Assembly (NCBI GenBank): GCA_944323955.1
Contig: CALUUK010000007.1
Coordinates: 1 to 64,000, forward strand
Length of the DNA: 64,000 bases
Source of the DNA: Candidatus Gastranaerophilales bacterium
GTDB lineage: Bacteria; Cyanobacteriota; Vampirovibrionia; Gastranaerophilales; Gastranaerophilaceae
Reading direction: 5' to 3'
The notes below the pieces were generated by a model. It made no database searches. It had not been told where the DNA came from and saw only the letters and a list, made by a program, of their open reading frames with translations. The position numbers were made by a program, and so were the translations under genes. Within the stretch, counting starts at the first letter, position 1, and every line of letters begins with the position of its first letter. Below are positions 26,099 through 36,230 of the stretch, piece by piece.

Positions 26099-28351
26099 AT
26101 GCAAAATACAATAGAAAAGATACAGTCACCTTGGGATAATTTCCTACCCGGTAAATGGCAGGAACATATTGATGTAGTTGATTTCATACAAAAGAACTAT
26201 ACTCCGTATGAAGGCAGTGATGAATTTCTTGAAAATACAACCGAAAGAACTGACATAATTTGGGATAAAGTCAGTGCTTTAATGAAAGAAGAACATGCAA
26301 ATAACGGGCTTTTATGTGCTGATACATCTACACCGTCCGCCATAGATGCATTTGATGCCGGGTATATAGATAAAGACAGAGAATTAATAGTAGGATTGCA
26401 GACAGATTACCCGCTGAAAAGAGCAATTATGCCCTATGGCGGCTACAGAATGGTAGAAGCGTCCTGCAGGGCATACGGACTTAAAGAAGACGAAAAAGTA
26501 AAAGAAATTTTTACAAAATATAGAAAAACTCATAATGAAGGAGTATTTCAGGCATATACTCCCGAAATTAGAGCATGCAGAAAAAGCGGTATAATTACAG
26601 GGCTTCCCGATGCATACGGAAGAGGCAGAATAATTGGTGACTACAGGCGTGTGGCTTTATATGGTATAGACAGACTCATTGAAGATAAGCTGAGCCAAAA
26701 AGCCTTTACTGATAATACAAATATGACAGCTGATATAATAAGAGAAAGAGAAGAGTTATCCGAACAAATTCAGGCGCTTGAGGCTATGAAGCGGATGGCT
26801 CATCGTTACGGTTATGATATTTCAAAACCCGCATCAAATTTTAGAGAAGCTGTTCAGTGGACTTATTTCGGCTATCTTGCCGCAATAAAGGATCAAAATG
26901 GGGCAGCAATGTCTCTTGGAAGAGTCTCAACATTTCTTGATATATATTCGGAAAGAGACTTGAAACTGGGATTTATAACTGAAAAAGAAGCCCAGGAAAT
27001 TATGGATGATTTTGTTATAAAATTGAGATTGGTTCGTTTTTTAAGAACTCCCGAATATAATGAATTATTCAGCGGCGATCCTGTCTGGGTTACGGAATCT
27101 ATCGGCGGAATGGGGCTGGACGGAAGAACTCTCGTAACAAAAAATTGTTACAGAATGCTGCATACATTAACTAATTTAGGACCTGCTCCGGAGCCTAATA
27201 TGACTGTTCTCTGGTCAAAAGATATGCCTGAAAATTTCAAGAAGTTTTGTTCAAAACTTTCAATAAATACATCGTCAATACAATATGAAAACGATGATTT
27301 AATGAGACCGTTATTCGGTGATGATTACGGAATTGCCTGCTGCGTATCTCCGATGACAATAGGAAAGGAAATGCAATTTTTCGGAGCAAGAGCAAATCTC
27401 GCAAAAGCGCTTTTATATTCGATAAACGGCGGAGTTGATGAAAAATCTTTTGCAAAAGTTGCAGATGGTTTTGATGCCATTACTTCGGAATATTTGAATT
27501 ATGATGAGGTAATTGAAAAGTTTGATGCAATGATGGAGTGGCTTGCAAAAACTTATGTAAATGCACTGAATATTATACATTTTATGCACGATAAATATTA
27601 TTATGAAAAAGCCCAGCTTGCTTTGATGGATAAAGATGTTGTCAGAAAACTCGGCTGCGGAATTGCGGGCTTTTCCGTTACTGTAGATTCTCTTTCGGCA
27701 ATAAAATATGCAAAGGTAAAACCGATTAGAAATGAACAGGGAATAGCTGTTGATTTTGAAATAGAAGGAGATTTCCCCAAATTCGGCAATAATGATGACA
27801 GAGTGGATTCTATTGCAACTACATTGATAGAAAAGTTTATGGAAAAAATCGAAAAACTTCCGACATACAGAAATGCGATTCCGACACAATCCATACTGAC
27901 AATTACATCTAATGTTGTTTATGGAAAGAAAACAGGAAACACTCCCGACGGAAGAAAAGCAGGAGTGCCGTTTGCCCCCGGAGCAAATCCTTTGCATGGC
28001 AGGGATGAATGCGGTGCTTTAGCCTCATTATGTTCGGTTGCGAAATTGCCTTTTAAACATGCAAAAGACGGTATTTCCAATACATTTTCAATAATCCCGT
28101 CTTCGCTCGGAAAATCCGAAGAAGACAGAATAAATAACCTAAAAGGACTTTTGGACGGTTATATGGAACAAAATGGCCAGCATATTAACGTTAATGTTCT
28201 TGACAGAGAAACTCTTAAGGATGCAATGGAACATCCTGAAAAATATCCCCAGTTGACAATCAGGGTGTCCGGATATGCTGTTAACTTCATAAAACTTACA
28301 AGAGCACAGCAGGAAGATGTAATTTCAAGAACTTTCCATTCAAAGTTTTAA
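26099..28351 (+). CDS. pflB: Formate C-acetyltransferase (pyruvate formate-lyase)
   Basis: A 750-residue glycyl radical enzyme converting pyruvate and CoA to acetyl-CoA and formate. The thiyl pair GIACCVSPM (C414, C415) and the glycyl radical loop RVSGYAVNF (G725) are intact. The sequence resembles true pyruvate formate-lyase rather than glycerol dehydratase, with [17 protein letters not shown] near the C-terminus. I chose the ATG at 26099 because AGGAG at 26088-26092 precedes it. It is followed by a strong terminator and then its activase. It marks the organism as an oxygen-sensitive mixed-acid fermenter. Confidence 0.96.
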   Translation: MQNTIEKIQSPWDNFLPGKWQEHIDVVDFIQKNYTPYEGSDEFLENTTERTDIIWDKVSALMKEEHANNGLLCADTSTPSAIDAFDAGYIDKDRELIVGLQTDYPLKRAIMPYGGYRMVEASCRAYGLKEDEKVKEIFTKYRKTHNEGVFQAYTPEIRACRKSGIITGLPDAYGRGRIIGDYRRVALYGIDRLIEDKLSQKAFTDNTNMTADIIREREELSEQIQALEAMKRMAHRYGYDISKPASNFREAVQWTYFGYLAAIKDQNGAAMSLGRVSTFLDIYSERDLKLGFITEKEAQEIMDDFVIKLRLVRFLRTPEYNELFSGDPVWVTESIGGMGLDGRTLVTKNCYRMLHTLTNLGPAPEPNMTVLWSKDMPENFKKFCSKLSINTSSIQYENDDLMRPLFGDDYGIACCVSPMTIGKEMQFFGARANLAKALLYSINGGVDEKSFAKVADGFDAITSEYLNYDEVIEKFDAMMEWLAKTYVNALNIIHFMHDKYYYEKAQLALMDKDVVRKLGCGIAGFSVTVDSLSAIKYAKVKPIRNEQGIAVDFEIEGDFPKFGNNDDRVDSIATTLIEKFMEKIEKLPTYRNAIPTQSILTITSNVVYGKKTGNTPDGRKAGVPFAPGANPLHGRDECGALASLCSVAKLPFKHAKDGISNTFSIIPSSLGKSEEDRINNLKGLLDGYMEQNGQHINVNVLDRETLKDAMEHPEKYPQLTIRVSGYAVNFIKLTRAQQEDVISRTFHSKF

Positions 28352-28370
28352 ATTTATATTTTTTAATATA

Positions 28371-28406
28371 AAAAAGAGGATATAAGTATTTATATCCTCT
28401 TTTTTT
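28371..28406 (+). terminator. Terminator of pflB
   Basis: A 15-base perfect stem (28371-28385 with 28390-28404) with a GTAT loop and a T-run. It lies only about 20 bases before the pflA start, so pflA likely has its own initiation. Confidence 0.9.
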
Positions 28407-28424
28407 GTGTAATAATTTTTAAAT

Positions 28425-29174
28425 ATGAATAATGGGGAAAAGGGATATATACATTCGGTAATAACGGGCGGAACAGTTGACGGCCCCGGTATCCGGTATG
28501 TAATTTTTATGCAGATGTGTCCGTTAAGATGCAAGTTTTGCCATAATCCTGATACCTGGCAGCTTCAGGAAGACAGACAAAAATCAGTTGAAGAAATTCT
28601 TTTTGACATAAAAAAATATAAAAACTTTTTTACCCTTTCCAATGGCGGAGTGACTGTCTCAGGCGGAGAACCTTTATTACAGGCAAAGTTTGTTTTAAAT
28701 CTCTTTAAGCATTTAAAAAAAGAAAATATTCATACTGCAATTGACACTTGCGGATATATTAATATTGATGAAACAATTTTAGAATTATTTCAATATACGG
28801 ATTTATTTCTATTTGATATCAAACATCTTAATAATGAAAAACATATTGAACTTACGGGAAAAGATAATAAAAGAATTAAGAATTTTTTAGATGAGTTAAA
28901 AAGAAATAATAAAAATGTATGGATTAGACAGGTTTTAATTCCAAATCTGACAATGGATACGGAATATATTAACGAACTGATAAAATACCTTGATAAGTAT
29001 AGACCAATAATAAAAAAGATAGAGCTTTTACCATACCATAAAATGGGTAAAGAAAAATGGAAGAAATTGGGAATGGAATATAAATTAAGTGCGGATACTC
29101 CTCAAAAAAAAGACTTATCGGAAATAAAAAGAAAATTTGAAAATAACGGTTACGATGTTCTTCTGTCTTCATAA
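28425..29174 (+). CDS. pflA: Pyruvate formate-lyase-activating enzyme
   Basis: A 249-residue radical SAM enzyme that places the glycyl radical on PFL. The 4Fe-4S motif CPLRCKFC (C32, C36, C39) and the SAM-binding SGGEPLLQ segment are present, and the N-terminal TVDGPGIRYVIFMQ is diagnostic of activases. There is no Shine-Dalgarno site; an AT-rich TAATAAT lies 8 bases before the ATG and may be a -10 element of a leaderless transcript, downstream of the pflB terminator. Confidence 0.95.
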   Translation: MNNGEKGYIHSVITGGTVDGPGIRYVIFMQMCPLRCKFCHNPDTWQLQEDRQKSVEEILFDIKKYKNFFTLSNGGVTVSGGEPLLQAKFVLNLFKHLKKENIHTAIDTCGYINIDETILELFQYTDLFLFDIKHLNNEKHIELTGKDNKRIKNFLDELKRNNKNVWIRQVLIPNLTMDTEYINELIKYLDKYRPIIKKIELLPYHKMGKEKWKKLGMEYKLSADTPQKKDLSEIKRKFENNGYDVLLSS

Positions 29175-29214
29175 TATTTATTTATGTTTATAGTCTTAAA
29201 TAATTTAAAATTAT

Positions 29215-29580
29215 TTAATCTTGTATCCTTACTAATTCTTCTGTCATTCCTTCAGAAATAACCGTAGGTTTTGCAAAATATGTTTCCTGTTGAAATAATT
29301 CAGGCAAAATTGACGGTTTTTCTTTTAGAATACTTTCAATATGTATGTTATGTCCTCTGTCTTGTCCTGATTTCATATATTCAATGGCTTTTTCTCTGGC
29401 ATTAAGTGCTAGATATATTATTCCTTTTACATATATGAAAATATTTATTTCAGGCTGAATTTTAATTAGTTCGTTACATATTCTCAATGCTTCTTTGTAA
29501 TTTTTGTCCTGTTCATATAAGATTTTGAGGTATTGGTATTTAAAATCCGGGTTATATTTATCGAAATTTTTTCTAATTCC
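29215..29580 (-). pseudogene. TPR-like 3' gene remnant
   Basis: An open frame encoding one or two TPR-like helices (KYQYLKILYEQDKNYKEALR, then CNELIKIQPEINIFIYVKG) and a C-terminal tail. No ATG, GTG or well-placed TTG with ribosome binding site opens it: a TTG at 29485-29487 falls in the middle of a TPR helix, and upstream the frame hits TAG at 29581-29583. Ten more sense codons precede that TAG up to a TAA. It starts just past the Hsp20 terminator. It looks like the severed end of a larger TPR gene. Confidence 0.55.
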
Positions 29581-29615
29581 CTATCTGCAATATTTTAATA
29601 TTGTAAGAAAAAGTT

Positions 29616-29655
29616 AAACGAAAAGGCACTCAATTGAGTGCCTTTTCGTTTTTTT
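29616..29655. terminator. Perfect 36-base palindromic terminator after hsp20
   Basis: Positions 29616-29633 and 29634-29651 are exact reverse complements, flanked by A- and T-runs. It overlaps the hsp20 stop region by a few bases and can terminate in both directions. Confidence 0.85.
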
Positions 29656-30115
29656 AGTTAACCGTTAATTTTCTTTTTGATTCTTTTTCCGGTGCATGTT
29701 TTGGAACTTTTATTTCAAGAATTCCGTTTTCAAGTTTTGCCTCTGTTTTTTCCGTATCTATTTCTTCGGGGAAATATACAGTTCTTGAAAATTCTCCGTA
29801 ACGGAATTCTGATTTTTTATAAGAATGTTCATCCTTTTCTTCTTTGTGTTCTTCTTCTTTTTTTGCATTTATACATATACAATTTTTATCTATTTCAATA
29901 TCTAAATCTTCTTTTTTTATACCCGGAATTTCAGCTTTTATTATGAACTCTTTGCCTTTATCTTCTATTTCAACGGGCATGGATAATTTATCCATATTTT
30001 CCCAGTATGCTGCTTCAGGGAAATAGCTGTCAAAATGTCTGTTTAATAGTGAGCTTATTTCATCATTGACCGTTCTGATAAAGTTATCTGGTGTTTTTTT
30101 AATTAGGAATCTCAT
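29654..30115 (-). CDS. Small heat shock protein, Hsp20 family
   Basis: A 153-residue alpha-crystallin-type chaperone that holds unfolding proteins in soluble form. The alpha-crystallin domain spans about residues 45-145, with EIPGIKKEDLDIEI, a GEFSRTVYFPEEID segment and the late ENGILEIKVPK, followed by a short ESKRKLTVN tail. It is preceded by a strong ribosome binding site (GAAAGGAGA) and ends in a perfect palindromic terminator. I see no CIRCE or ROSE-type element upstream, so its heat regulation is not evident. Confidence 0.92.
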   Translation of the reverse strand: MRFLIKKTPDNFIRTVNDEISSLLNRHFDSYFPEAAYWENMDKLSMPVEIEDKGKEFIIKAEIPGIKKEDLDIEIDKNCICINAKKEEEHKEEKDEHSYKKSEFRYGEFSRTVYFPEEIDTEKTEAKLENGILEIKVPKHAPEKESKRKLTVN

Positions 30116-30253
30116 AATTTGTCTCCTTTCAAATGTTTTACTTCTTACAATTTTATTATTTCTCTGTTTTGCAAAAATTCCGTATTTTTAACAAAAAAAT
30201 AACAATTAAAAGTATTATGAAATAAAATTCCGATGGAAAAAAGCGACAAAAGA

Positions 30254-30847
30254 CTAATTTATAAGTTTTTGGACTGATTCTGACATAAATTTTGCATGGC
30301 TTGAACTTTTGTTAATTTTAAGTGCTTGTGCGTAGTCATCAATTGCACTTTGATATTTTTTATTTTGGAACTTATAAAATGCTCTTTGTTCATATAATTT
30401 GTAATTCTTAGGATACCAAGATATAGCTGTTGTCAAATCATTTATTGCGCCCTGGATGTCATTAATATAATATTTAATTTGAGCGCGCATTTTATAATAT
30501 TCGATGTTTGAATAGTCAATCTTTATGGCTTGATTGTAATTTTCAATTGCTTCATTATAGTTTTTAACTCTTCTGTATAAATCGGCTCTCATTGCGTATA
30601 ATTCAGCATTTTTCGGAAATTGTTCTATAGCTTTTGAATAAAAATCTATAGCATAACAATACTGTATATTTTTTCTTGAGACACGGGCAATGGCTTTATA
30701 ACAATCAAGAGATTGCGGGTTCATTGAAAGCGCCAAGAACAAATAATGCAGAGAATCTTTGTATTCGGCAAGATTTTCATAAGTTATACCTTTTCTGTAT
30801 AAACTTTTAAAAATTATGTAATTTCTTAATTTCCCGAGATAAAACAA
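30254..30847 (-). CDS. TPR-repeat protein
   Basis: A 197-residue protein with about five TPR units (for example YNEAIENYNQAIKIDYSNIE and YQSAIDDYAQALKINKSSSH). The TTG at 30845-30847 is favoured as start because AGGAG (30854-30858, minus strand) stands at the right distance; this site overlaps the UPF0210 stop codon. It is the last gene of the hydG / ACT / UPF0210 run. The partner is unknown. Confidence 0.75.
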   Translation of the reverse strand: MFYLGKLRNYIIFKSLYRKGITYENLAEYKDSLHYLFLALSMNPQSLDCYKAIARVSRKNIQYCYAIDFYSKAIEQFPKNAELYAMRADLYRRVKNYNEAIENYNQAIKIDYSNIEYYKMRAQIKYYINDIQGAINDLTTAISWYPKNYKLYEQRAFYKFQNKKYQSAIDDYAQALKINKSSSHAKFMSESVQKLIN

Positions 30848-30856
30848 TATATTCTC

Positions 30857-32224
30857 CTAGTTATTAAGACTGTGAATCGGCGCAGGAATTCTTCCTCCGC
30901 GGTTAATAAAAGTTTCCGAAGAAAGTTTATTAACTGCCATTATAGGTGCTTCGCCAAGCAATCCGCCGTATACTGCTTTATCTCCTACGTTTTTATTGGG
31001 AACCGGAATAATTCTTACTGCAGTGGTTTTTTTATTAATCATACCGATTGCCATTTCATCCGCTATCATGCCTGAAATTGTACTGTCCGGAGTGCTGCCG
31101 GGTATGGCAATCATATCAAGACCAACGGAACAAACGCAGGTCATTGCTTCAAGTTTATCAAAGGTTAAGACACCTTTTTGCGCAGCTTCTATCATCCCGG
31201 CATCTTCCGAAACCGGAATAAAAGCACCTGATAATCCGCCGACATAGGAACTTGCCATAATTCCGCCTTTTTTCACTGCGTCATTAAGCATTGCAAGTGC
31301 TGCGGTTGTTCCGTGAGCGCCTGCATGTTCAAGCCCCATTGCCTGAAATATTCCTGCAACAGAATCACCTATTGCGGGGGTAGGTGCAAGAGAAAGATCG
31401 ATAATTCCAAAAGGAATATTCATTTTTTCTGCCATTCTTCTGCCTATAAGTTCGCCTGTTGAAGTGATTTTAAAAGCAATTTGTTTTATTTTATTTGCAA
31501 GGGTGCCGAAATCAGCATCTTTAGGAAGATGTTCAACTGCCGCGCGAACAACACCGGGCCCTGAAACTCCGACATTTAAAGCACATTCCGGTTCCCCATA
31601 TCCGTGAAAAGCTCCTGCCATAAAAGGATTATCCCCGGGTACATTACAAAAACACACAAGTTTTGCGGCACCGATACCGTCAGCGTCAGCTGTTAAATTT
31701 GCAGCTTGTTTTATTATCGAGCCCATTTTTTTTACGGCATTCATATTTATTCCTGCTTTTGTCGAGGCAAGATTTATGGATGAACAAACGCGCTGAGTTT
31801 GTTTTAGTGCTTCAGGAATACTTTCAATTAATGCGGCATCACCTTTTGTACAGCCCTTTTCAACAAGTGCCGAAAAACCGCCTATAAAATTAACGTTAAC
31901 TTCTTTTGCAGCTTCATCCAGCACTTTTGCCAGATATACATAATCATATTCTTTGCAGGATTCACCTATAAGAGAAATCGGAGTAACGGCTATTCTTTTA
32001 TTTATAATGGGAATAGAGTATTCTTCTTCGAGCTCGGAGGCATAACAGTATAAATTTTTAGCGTATTTTACTATTTTATTATATACTTTATCGCCGACTT
32101 CTTTTATATCTTCACCGCAGCAATCACGAAGACTTAATGCAAGAGTTACCGTTCTTATATCCAGATTGTGGACTTTTATCATATTTATTGTTTCAATAAT
32201 CGATTTCTCATTAAAAAATGACAT
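30857..32224 (-). CDS. UPF0210/DUF711 family protein
   Basis: A 455-residue member of the UPF0210 (PFL-like, DUF711) family, which is structurally related to the glycyl radical enzyme barrel but has no confirmed reaction. Key stretches include [11 protein letters not shown] near residue 29, the Gly-rich [17 protein letters not shown], and [12 protein letters not shown]. It is usually encoded beside a small ACT protein (UPF0237), as here, where the ACT gene ends 9 bases upstream. The pair probably works together in amino acid sensing or one-carbon metabolism, which is inference. Confidence 0.9.
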   Translation of the reverse strand: MSFFNEKSIIETINMIKVHNLDIRTVTLALSLRDCCGEDIKEVGDKVYNKIVKYAKNLYCYASELEEEYSIPIINKRIAVTPISLIGESCKEYDYVYLAKVLDEAAKEVNVNFIGGFSALVEKGCTKGDAALIESIPEALKQTQRVCSSINLASTKAGINMNAVKKMGSIIKQAANLTADADGIGAAKLVCFCNVPGDNPFMAGAFHGYGEPECALNVGVSGPGVVRAAVEHLPKDADFGTLANKIKQIAFKITSTGELIGRRMAEKMNIPFGIIDLSLAPTPAIGDSVAGIFQAMGLEHAGAHGTTAALAMLNDAVKKGGIMASSYVGGLSGAFIPVSEDAGMIEAAQKGVLTFDKLEAMTCVCSVGLDMIAIPGSTPDSTISGMIADEMAIGMINKKTTAVRIIPVPNKNVGDKAVYGGLLGEAPIMAVNKLSSETFINRGGRIPAPIHSLNN

Positions 32225-32233
32225 GTTATTTCC

Positions 32234-32512
32234 TTAAATTGTGTGCATATTATCAAAGATTTCTTTTTTTTGTATCCAAATTTCCATACCTAATTTTTGT
32301 CCGGAAACGGTCAGAGCTTCTTTTATTTCTTTAAATGAATATTTTGACTTGCTTATATCAGCCAGAAGAAACATCATAAAACATCCTTGCATAATTGTTT
32401 GTTTAATATCTTCAATATTAACTTCATATTTTGCCAGTACCGATGAAATTTCAGCTACAATACCTATTCCGTCTTTACCTGATATGGTTACTATTATCTT
32501 ATCTTTGCTCAT
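32234..32512 (-). CDS. ACT domain protein, UPF0237 family
   Basis: A 92-residue protein consisting of one ACT domain plus a short extension: KIIVTISGKDGIGIVAEIS, then a VNIEDIKQTIMQGCFMMFLLAD segment. The family pairs with UPF0210 in many anaerobes and probably binds a small ligand such as an amino acid. The ATG at 32510-32512 is served by GGAG; the upstream in-frame ATG at 32563 starts a segment with no family match. It lies between hydG and the UPF0210 gene in one operon. Confidence 0.85.
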   Translation of the reverse strand: MSKDKIIVTISGKDGIGIVAEISSVLAKYEVNIEDIKQTIMQGCFMMFLLADISKSKYSFKEIKEALTVSGQKLGMEIWIQKKEIFDNMHTI

Positions 32513-32563
32513 ATTATCTCCAATCATAATATTAATTTTAACGGTAATTATGTAATAAGGCAA

Positions 32564-33982
32564 TCAGAACCTGAAATTGCGCAATCCCGAGTGAATTTTT
32601 TCAAGATTTGTCATGACGATATTTTTTCTTTCATCATCAGTTATTGTTTTAAGTTCTTTTTCAATAATTCTTTCACCGTTTTGTTTTGTTTCTTTTGATG
32701 CATAATCTTCTAAATATTCTTTTAATGTCATAATTGCATTTGGATGGCAAAAATTATGAATTTGTTCGTTTTTGCAAATTGACATAAATCTTTCACCCGT
32801 TCTTCCGCTTCCGTAACAAGCAGTGCAAAAGCTCGGTAAATATCCCAGTTCCATAAGCCAGTTTACAACTTCATCAAGAGTTCTGTTATCATTTACTTCA
32901 AATTGGCTGGAATCTTCATTTTCGGGCTCCGGTTCATAATATCCGCCGACGCTTGTTTTTGAACCTCCGGAAATTTGAGAAATGCCAAGAGCAAGAACTT
33001 CTTTTCTTACTTCTTTACTTTCTCTTGTTGAAACAATCATTCCGGTATAAGGAACTGCGATTCTGATTACTGCAACAATTTTTTTAAAAATTTCATCGTC
33101 AATCCCGTTTTTAAAATTGTCAGGATTAATATCATCGGCTTTTCTTATTCTCGGCACACTGATTGTATGGGGCCCGACTCCGTAAAGGGCTTCCAGATGC
33201 TCTGCGTGCATTAAAATGCCGATAAACTCGTATAAATAATTTTCAAGCCCGAAAAGAACACCGAGCCCGACATCTTCAATACCGGCCTGCATTGCTCTGT
33301 CCATTGCTTCCGTATGGTAGTCATAATTGTGTTTTGGACCTGTCGGGTGAAGTTTTTCATATTTCCGTTTATTATATGTTTCCTGAAAAAGGATGTATGT
33401 TCCAATACCGGCTTCGTGTAATTTACGGTAATTTTCAACTGTTGTTGCCGCAATATTAACATTTACGCGTCTTATGGCGCCATTTTTATGTTTAATTGAA
33501 TAAATTGTTTTTATTGATTCGAGGATGTATTCAATAGGGTTATTTACAGGGTCTTCTCCGGATTCTATTGCTAAACGCTTATGCCCCATATCCTGAAGTG
33601 CTATAACTTCATTTTTAATTTCTTCCTGTGTCATCTTCTTTCTTGGAATATGTTGATTTTTTGCATGATAAGGACAGTATACGCATCCGTTTATACAATA
33701 ATTCGAGAGGTACAGCGGCGCAAATAAAACAATTCTGTTTCCGTAAAAGTCTTCTTTTATGTGCTTTGCGAGTGAGAAAATTTCATTGTTTTTTAATTCA
33801 TCGCTGCACATTAATAACACGGCGGCTTCTCTGTGGTTGAGCCCCTTTTTTAGTTTTGCTTTTTCAATAATCTCATTTATGAGCAAGATATTATTTTTAT
33901 TATCTTTTGCAAACTCAACAGAATCAAGTATCTCTTGATGATTTATAAATTCTTCTGCTTTAGAGGATTTCGGATTATACAT
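32564..33982 (-). CDS. hydG: [FeFe]-hydrogenase maturase HydG
   Basis: A 472-residue radical SAM tyrosine lyase that makes the CO and cyanide ligands of the H-cluster. The N-terminal motif is NYCINGCVYCPYH (C96, C100, C103). The HydG-specific C-terminal site fits CX2CX22C exactly (CTAC, then the final Cys in IHNFC), binding the second iron-sulfur cluster that distinguishes HydG from ThiH. The substrate region with GVGPHTISVPR is conserved. No hydE, hydF or hydrogenase gene is nearby, which is notable. It opens an operon with ACT and UPF0210 genes. Confidence 0.93.
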   Translation of the reverse strand: MYNPKSSKAEEFINHQEILDSVEFAKDNKNNILLINEIIEKAKLKKGLNHREAAVLLMCSDELKNNEIFSLAKHIKEDFYGNRIVLFAPLYLSNYCINGCVYCPYHAKNQHIPRKKMTQEEIKNEVIALQDMGHKRLAIESGEDPVNNPIEYILESIKTIYSIKHKNGAIRRVNVNIAATTVENYRKLHEAGIGTYILFQETYNKRKYEKLHPTGPKHNYDYHTEAMDRAMQAGIEDVGLGVLFGLENYLYEFIGILMHAEHLEALYGVGPHTISVPRIRKADDINPDNFKNGIDDEIFKKIVAVIRIAVPYTGMIVSTRESKEVRKEVLALGISQISGGSKTSVGGYYEPEPENEDSSQFEVNDNRTLDEVVNWLMELGYLPSFCTACYGSGRTGERFMSICKNEQIHNFCHPNAIMTLKEYLEDYASKETKQNGERIIEKELKTITDDERKNIVMTNLEKIHSGLRNFRF

Positions 33983-34150
33983 TACAGCGCCTTTTTCTAA
34001 TTATAAGTATAGCGCAAACACAAATTTTAAGTATGACGTTGAATGAAATATCTTGAAAGAGAAAAATGTTCATGTTATAAAAAAATTACTGCGGGAGTTT
34101 CCTGCTAGTTCAATGAATGGAAGACCAAGACACTGAAAAAAAGTATAAAA

Positions 34151-34999
34151 TTGGCTCAAAGCGCAGGTTTTTGTTACGGAGTTAAACGCGCAGTCGAAAC
34201 AACAAAGAAAGTTAAACTGGAAAACGGTTCTAAAAATGTATGGGTTTTAGGTGAACTTATACATAATTCTCACGTGATAAAAGAACTTGAAGAACTTGGA
34301 ATTATGACGGTTGATAAGCTGCCTGATAAAGAAGAAGGTATTTGTATTGTCAGGAGTCATGGAATGCCGCCTCAAAATATAGATGAAATGATTTCAAAAG
34401 GTTTTGAAGTCGTTGATTTAACATGTCTTGATGTTAAAAAAGTACAGCAAAAAGCTGTTCAGCTTGCTAAAGAAGGTTTTTTTGTTTTGATTTTGGGTAA
34501 ACCTTCTCATCCTGAAGTGGTTGCAATTAACGCAAATGCAAAATTGCATTCTGATGATGTATATGTAATTCCGGATATTGAGACATTAAAAACATTAAAA
34601 GATAAAATAAAACAGCATAAAAGAGTCGGAGTTGTTATTCAAACCACACAAAAACTGGAGTTTTTGGAAGAAGTTGTAACATATCTGGTTCCGCTTGCCC
34701 TTGAATTGAAAGTATTTAATACTATATGCCAATCAACCTCTAAAAGGCAGGAAGAGGCAAAAGAACTTGCTAAAAATTCAGATTTAATGGTTGTTGTGGG
34801 CAGCAAAAAAAGTGCTAATACGACGCATCTTGCTGAAATTCTGACAGGTATTACAAATACCGTTCATATAGAAACATCAGATGATTTAGATGAATATAAG
34901 GAATTAATAGAAAAATCTCAAAATATAGGAGTTACGGCAGGTGCTTCGACTCCCGATAACATTATAAAAAATGTAATTACAAAACTTGAAAAATATTAA
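34151..34999 (+). CDS. ispH: 4-hydroxy-3-methylbut-2-enyl diphosphate reductase
   Basis: A 282-residue IspH (LytB), the last step of the MEP isoprenoid route. The three cluster cysteines are present: C8 in AGFCYGVKRA, C92 in DLTCLDV and C193 in NTICQST. RSHGMPP and PSHPEVV are also conserved. The start is unclear: the usual MKI-like beginning is not preceded by ATG here. The frame is open from 34109, the only standard codon near the family start is TTG at 34151, and no good ribosome binding site is next to it. It lies 15 bases before rpsA. In many Clostridia these two are fused into one protein. Confidence 0.93.
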   Translation: MAQSAGFCYGVKRAVETTKKVKLENGSKNVWVLGELIHNSHVIKELEELGIMTVDKLPDKEEGICIVRSHGMPPQNIDEMISKGFEVVDLTCLDVKKVQQKAVQLAKEGFFVLILGKPSHPEVVAINANAKLHSDDVYVIPDIETLKTLKDKIKQHKRVGVVIQTTQKLEFLEEVVTYLVPLALELKVFNTICQSTSKRQEEAKELAKNSDLMVVVGSKKSANTTHLAEILTGITNTVHIETSDDLDEYKELIEKSQNIGVTAGASTPDNIIKNVITKLEKY

Positions 35000-35014
35000 G
35001 AAAGGACAAATAAA

Positions 35015-36091
35015 ATGACAAAAACAATGAATGATCAGGACGAATTCGTCAGATTGCTTGAAGAAAGCTACAATTACAAATTTTCTGTAGCAGATGTAGT
35101 TAAAGGTATCGTTATTAAAAGAGAAAACGACGGCTTTCTTGTTGATATCGGTGCTAAAACGGAAGCATTTCTTCCTAACAGAGAAATTTCAAATAATGCA
35201 GATAAAGATGTTTCCGAAGAACTTGCCATCAATGATGTAAAGGAATTCTACATCTTAAAAGAAGAAAGTGATGATGAAAACGGCAGAATACTTTTATCAT
35301 TAAAGAAATTATCCTGTGCAAAAGCATGGCAGGAACTTCAAAATGCTAAATACAATAATGAAACAATCTCGGCAAAAGTTGTTCTTATTGTAAGAGGCGG
35401 TGTAATTGTTGAAGTTTCAGACTTGAGAGGATTTGTTCCCGCAAGCCAATTAAGGACGGGGGCCCCCTTCGACGGTTTAATCGGACAGGAAATTGAAGTT
35501 AAAGTTCTTGAAGCGGATGCAAAGAAAAACAAATTAATATTGTCTCAACGACAGGCAGTAGCAGAACAAAGAGAACAAGTTGTTGATGAAATTATATCTA
35601 ACCTCGAAATAGGTTCGGTTGTTAAAGGTGAAGTTGTAAGAATTGCCGATTTTGGTGCATTTATTGACATTAACGGTGTAGACGGACTTCTTCCCATCTC
35701 TGAAATTTCATGGCAAAGAATTAAACATCCTTCAGATGTTATTTCTTTGGGTCAAGAAATTGAAGTTAAAATCTTAAAAATAGATACAGATATGAAACGT
35801 ATCAGCTTAAGTTTAAAGAGAATGGGTGATAACCCCTGGGAATCTATTGAAAATGAATTTCAAGAAGGTCAAATAATAAAAGGAACTGTTAATAAAGTAA
35901 CTTCTTTCGGTGCATTTATTAATATTTATCCGGGTGTTGAAGCATTATTGCCGTCTGCCGAAATGGAAGGCGAAAATGTAAATCCGTTTAATGTATATAA
36001 TGTTGGTGATGAAGTTGAAGTTTTAATTAAAAAATTCACTCCGCAAGAACACAGAATCGCATTAAGCGTAAGAGATATTAAAAAAGATTAG
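35015..36091 (+). CDS. rpsA: 30S ribosomal protein S1
   Basis: A 358-residue protein with four S1 RNA-binding domains (about residues 22-92, 108-175, 192-262 and 277-347), shorter than the six-domain E. coli S1 and like the short form of cyanobacteria and Firmicutes. The third repeat shows the best match, with GSVVKGEVVRIADFGAFIDI, and the fourth has KGTVNKVTSFGAFINI. An AAAGGA ribosome binding site precedes the ATG. It follows ispH in the same direction and ends at a terminator. Confidence 0.92.
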   Translation: MTKTMNDQDEFVRLLEESYNYKFSVADVVKGIVIKRENDGFLVDIGAKTEAFLPNREISNNADKDVSEELAINDVKEFYILKEESDDENGRILLSLKKLSCAKAWQELQNAKYNNETISAKVVLIVRGGVIVEVSDLRGFVPASQLRTGAPFDGLIGQEIEVKVLEADAKKNKLILSQRQAVAEQREQVVDEIISNLEIGSVVKGEVVRIADFGAFIDINGVDGLLPISEISWQRIKHPSDVISLGQEIEVKILKIDTDMKRISLSLKRMGDNPWESIENEFQEGQIIKGTVNKVTSFGAFINIYPGVEALLPSAEMEGENVNPFNVYNVGDEVEVLIKKFTPQEHRIALSVRDIKKD

Positions 36092-36110
36092 TATTTAATC
36101 AGCTAAATTT

Positions 36111-36146
36111 AAAGGAGAATCCGGTTTTAGGGGTTCTCCTTTTTTG
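36111..36146 (+). terminator. Terminator of rpsA
   Basis: A 12-pair stem (36111-36122 with 36131-36142) with an 8-base loop, followed by a T-run. Confidence 0.85.
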
Positions 36147-36230
36147 TTAATAATCCGTAATATTGCTTTTTATAATAACAATTTTTTCGTTTTATGTGTT
36201 TTAATGATTGCAAGAAAAGGAAAAATAAGT

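Noticed and set aside
27413-27997. 194-codon open frame on the minus strand within pflB
   Set aside because: It is antisense to a fully conserved pflB, has an odd Phe/Ile/Cys-rich composition, and no ribosome site or family match.
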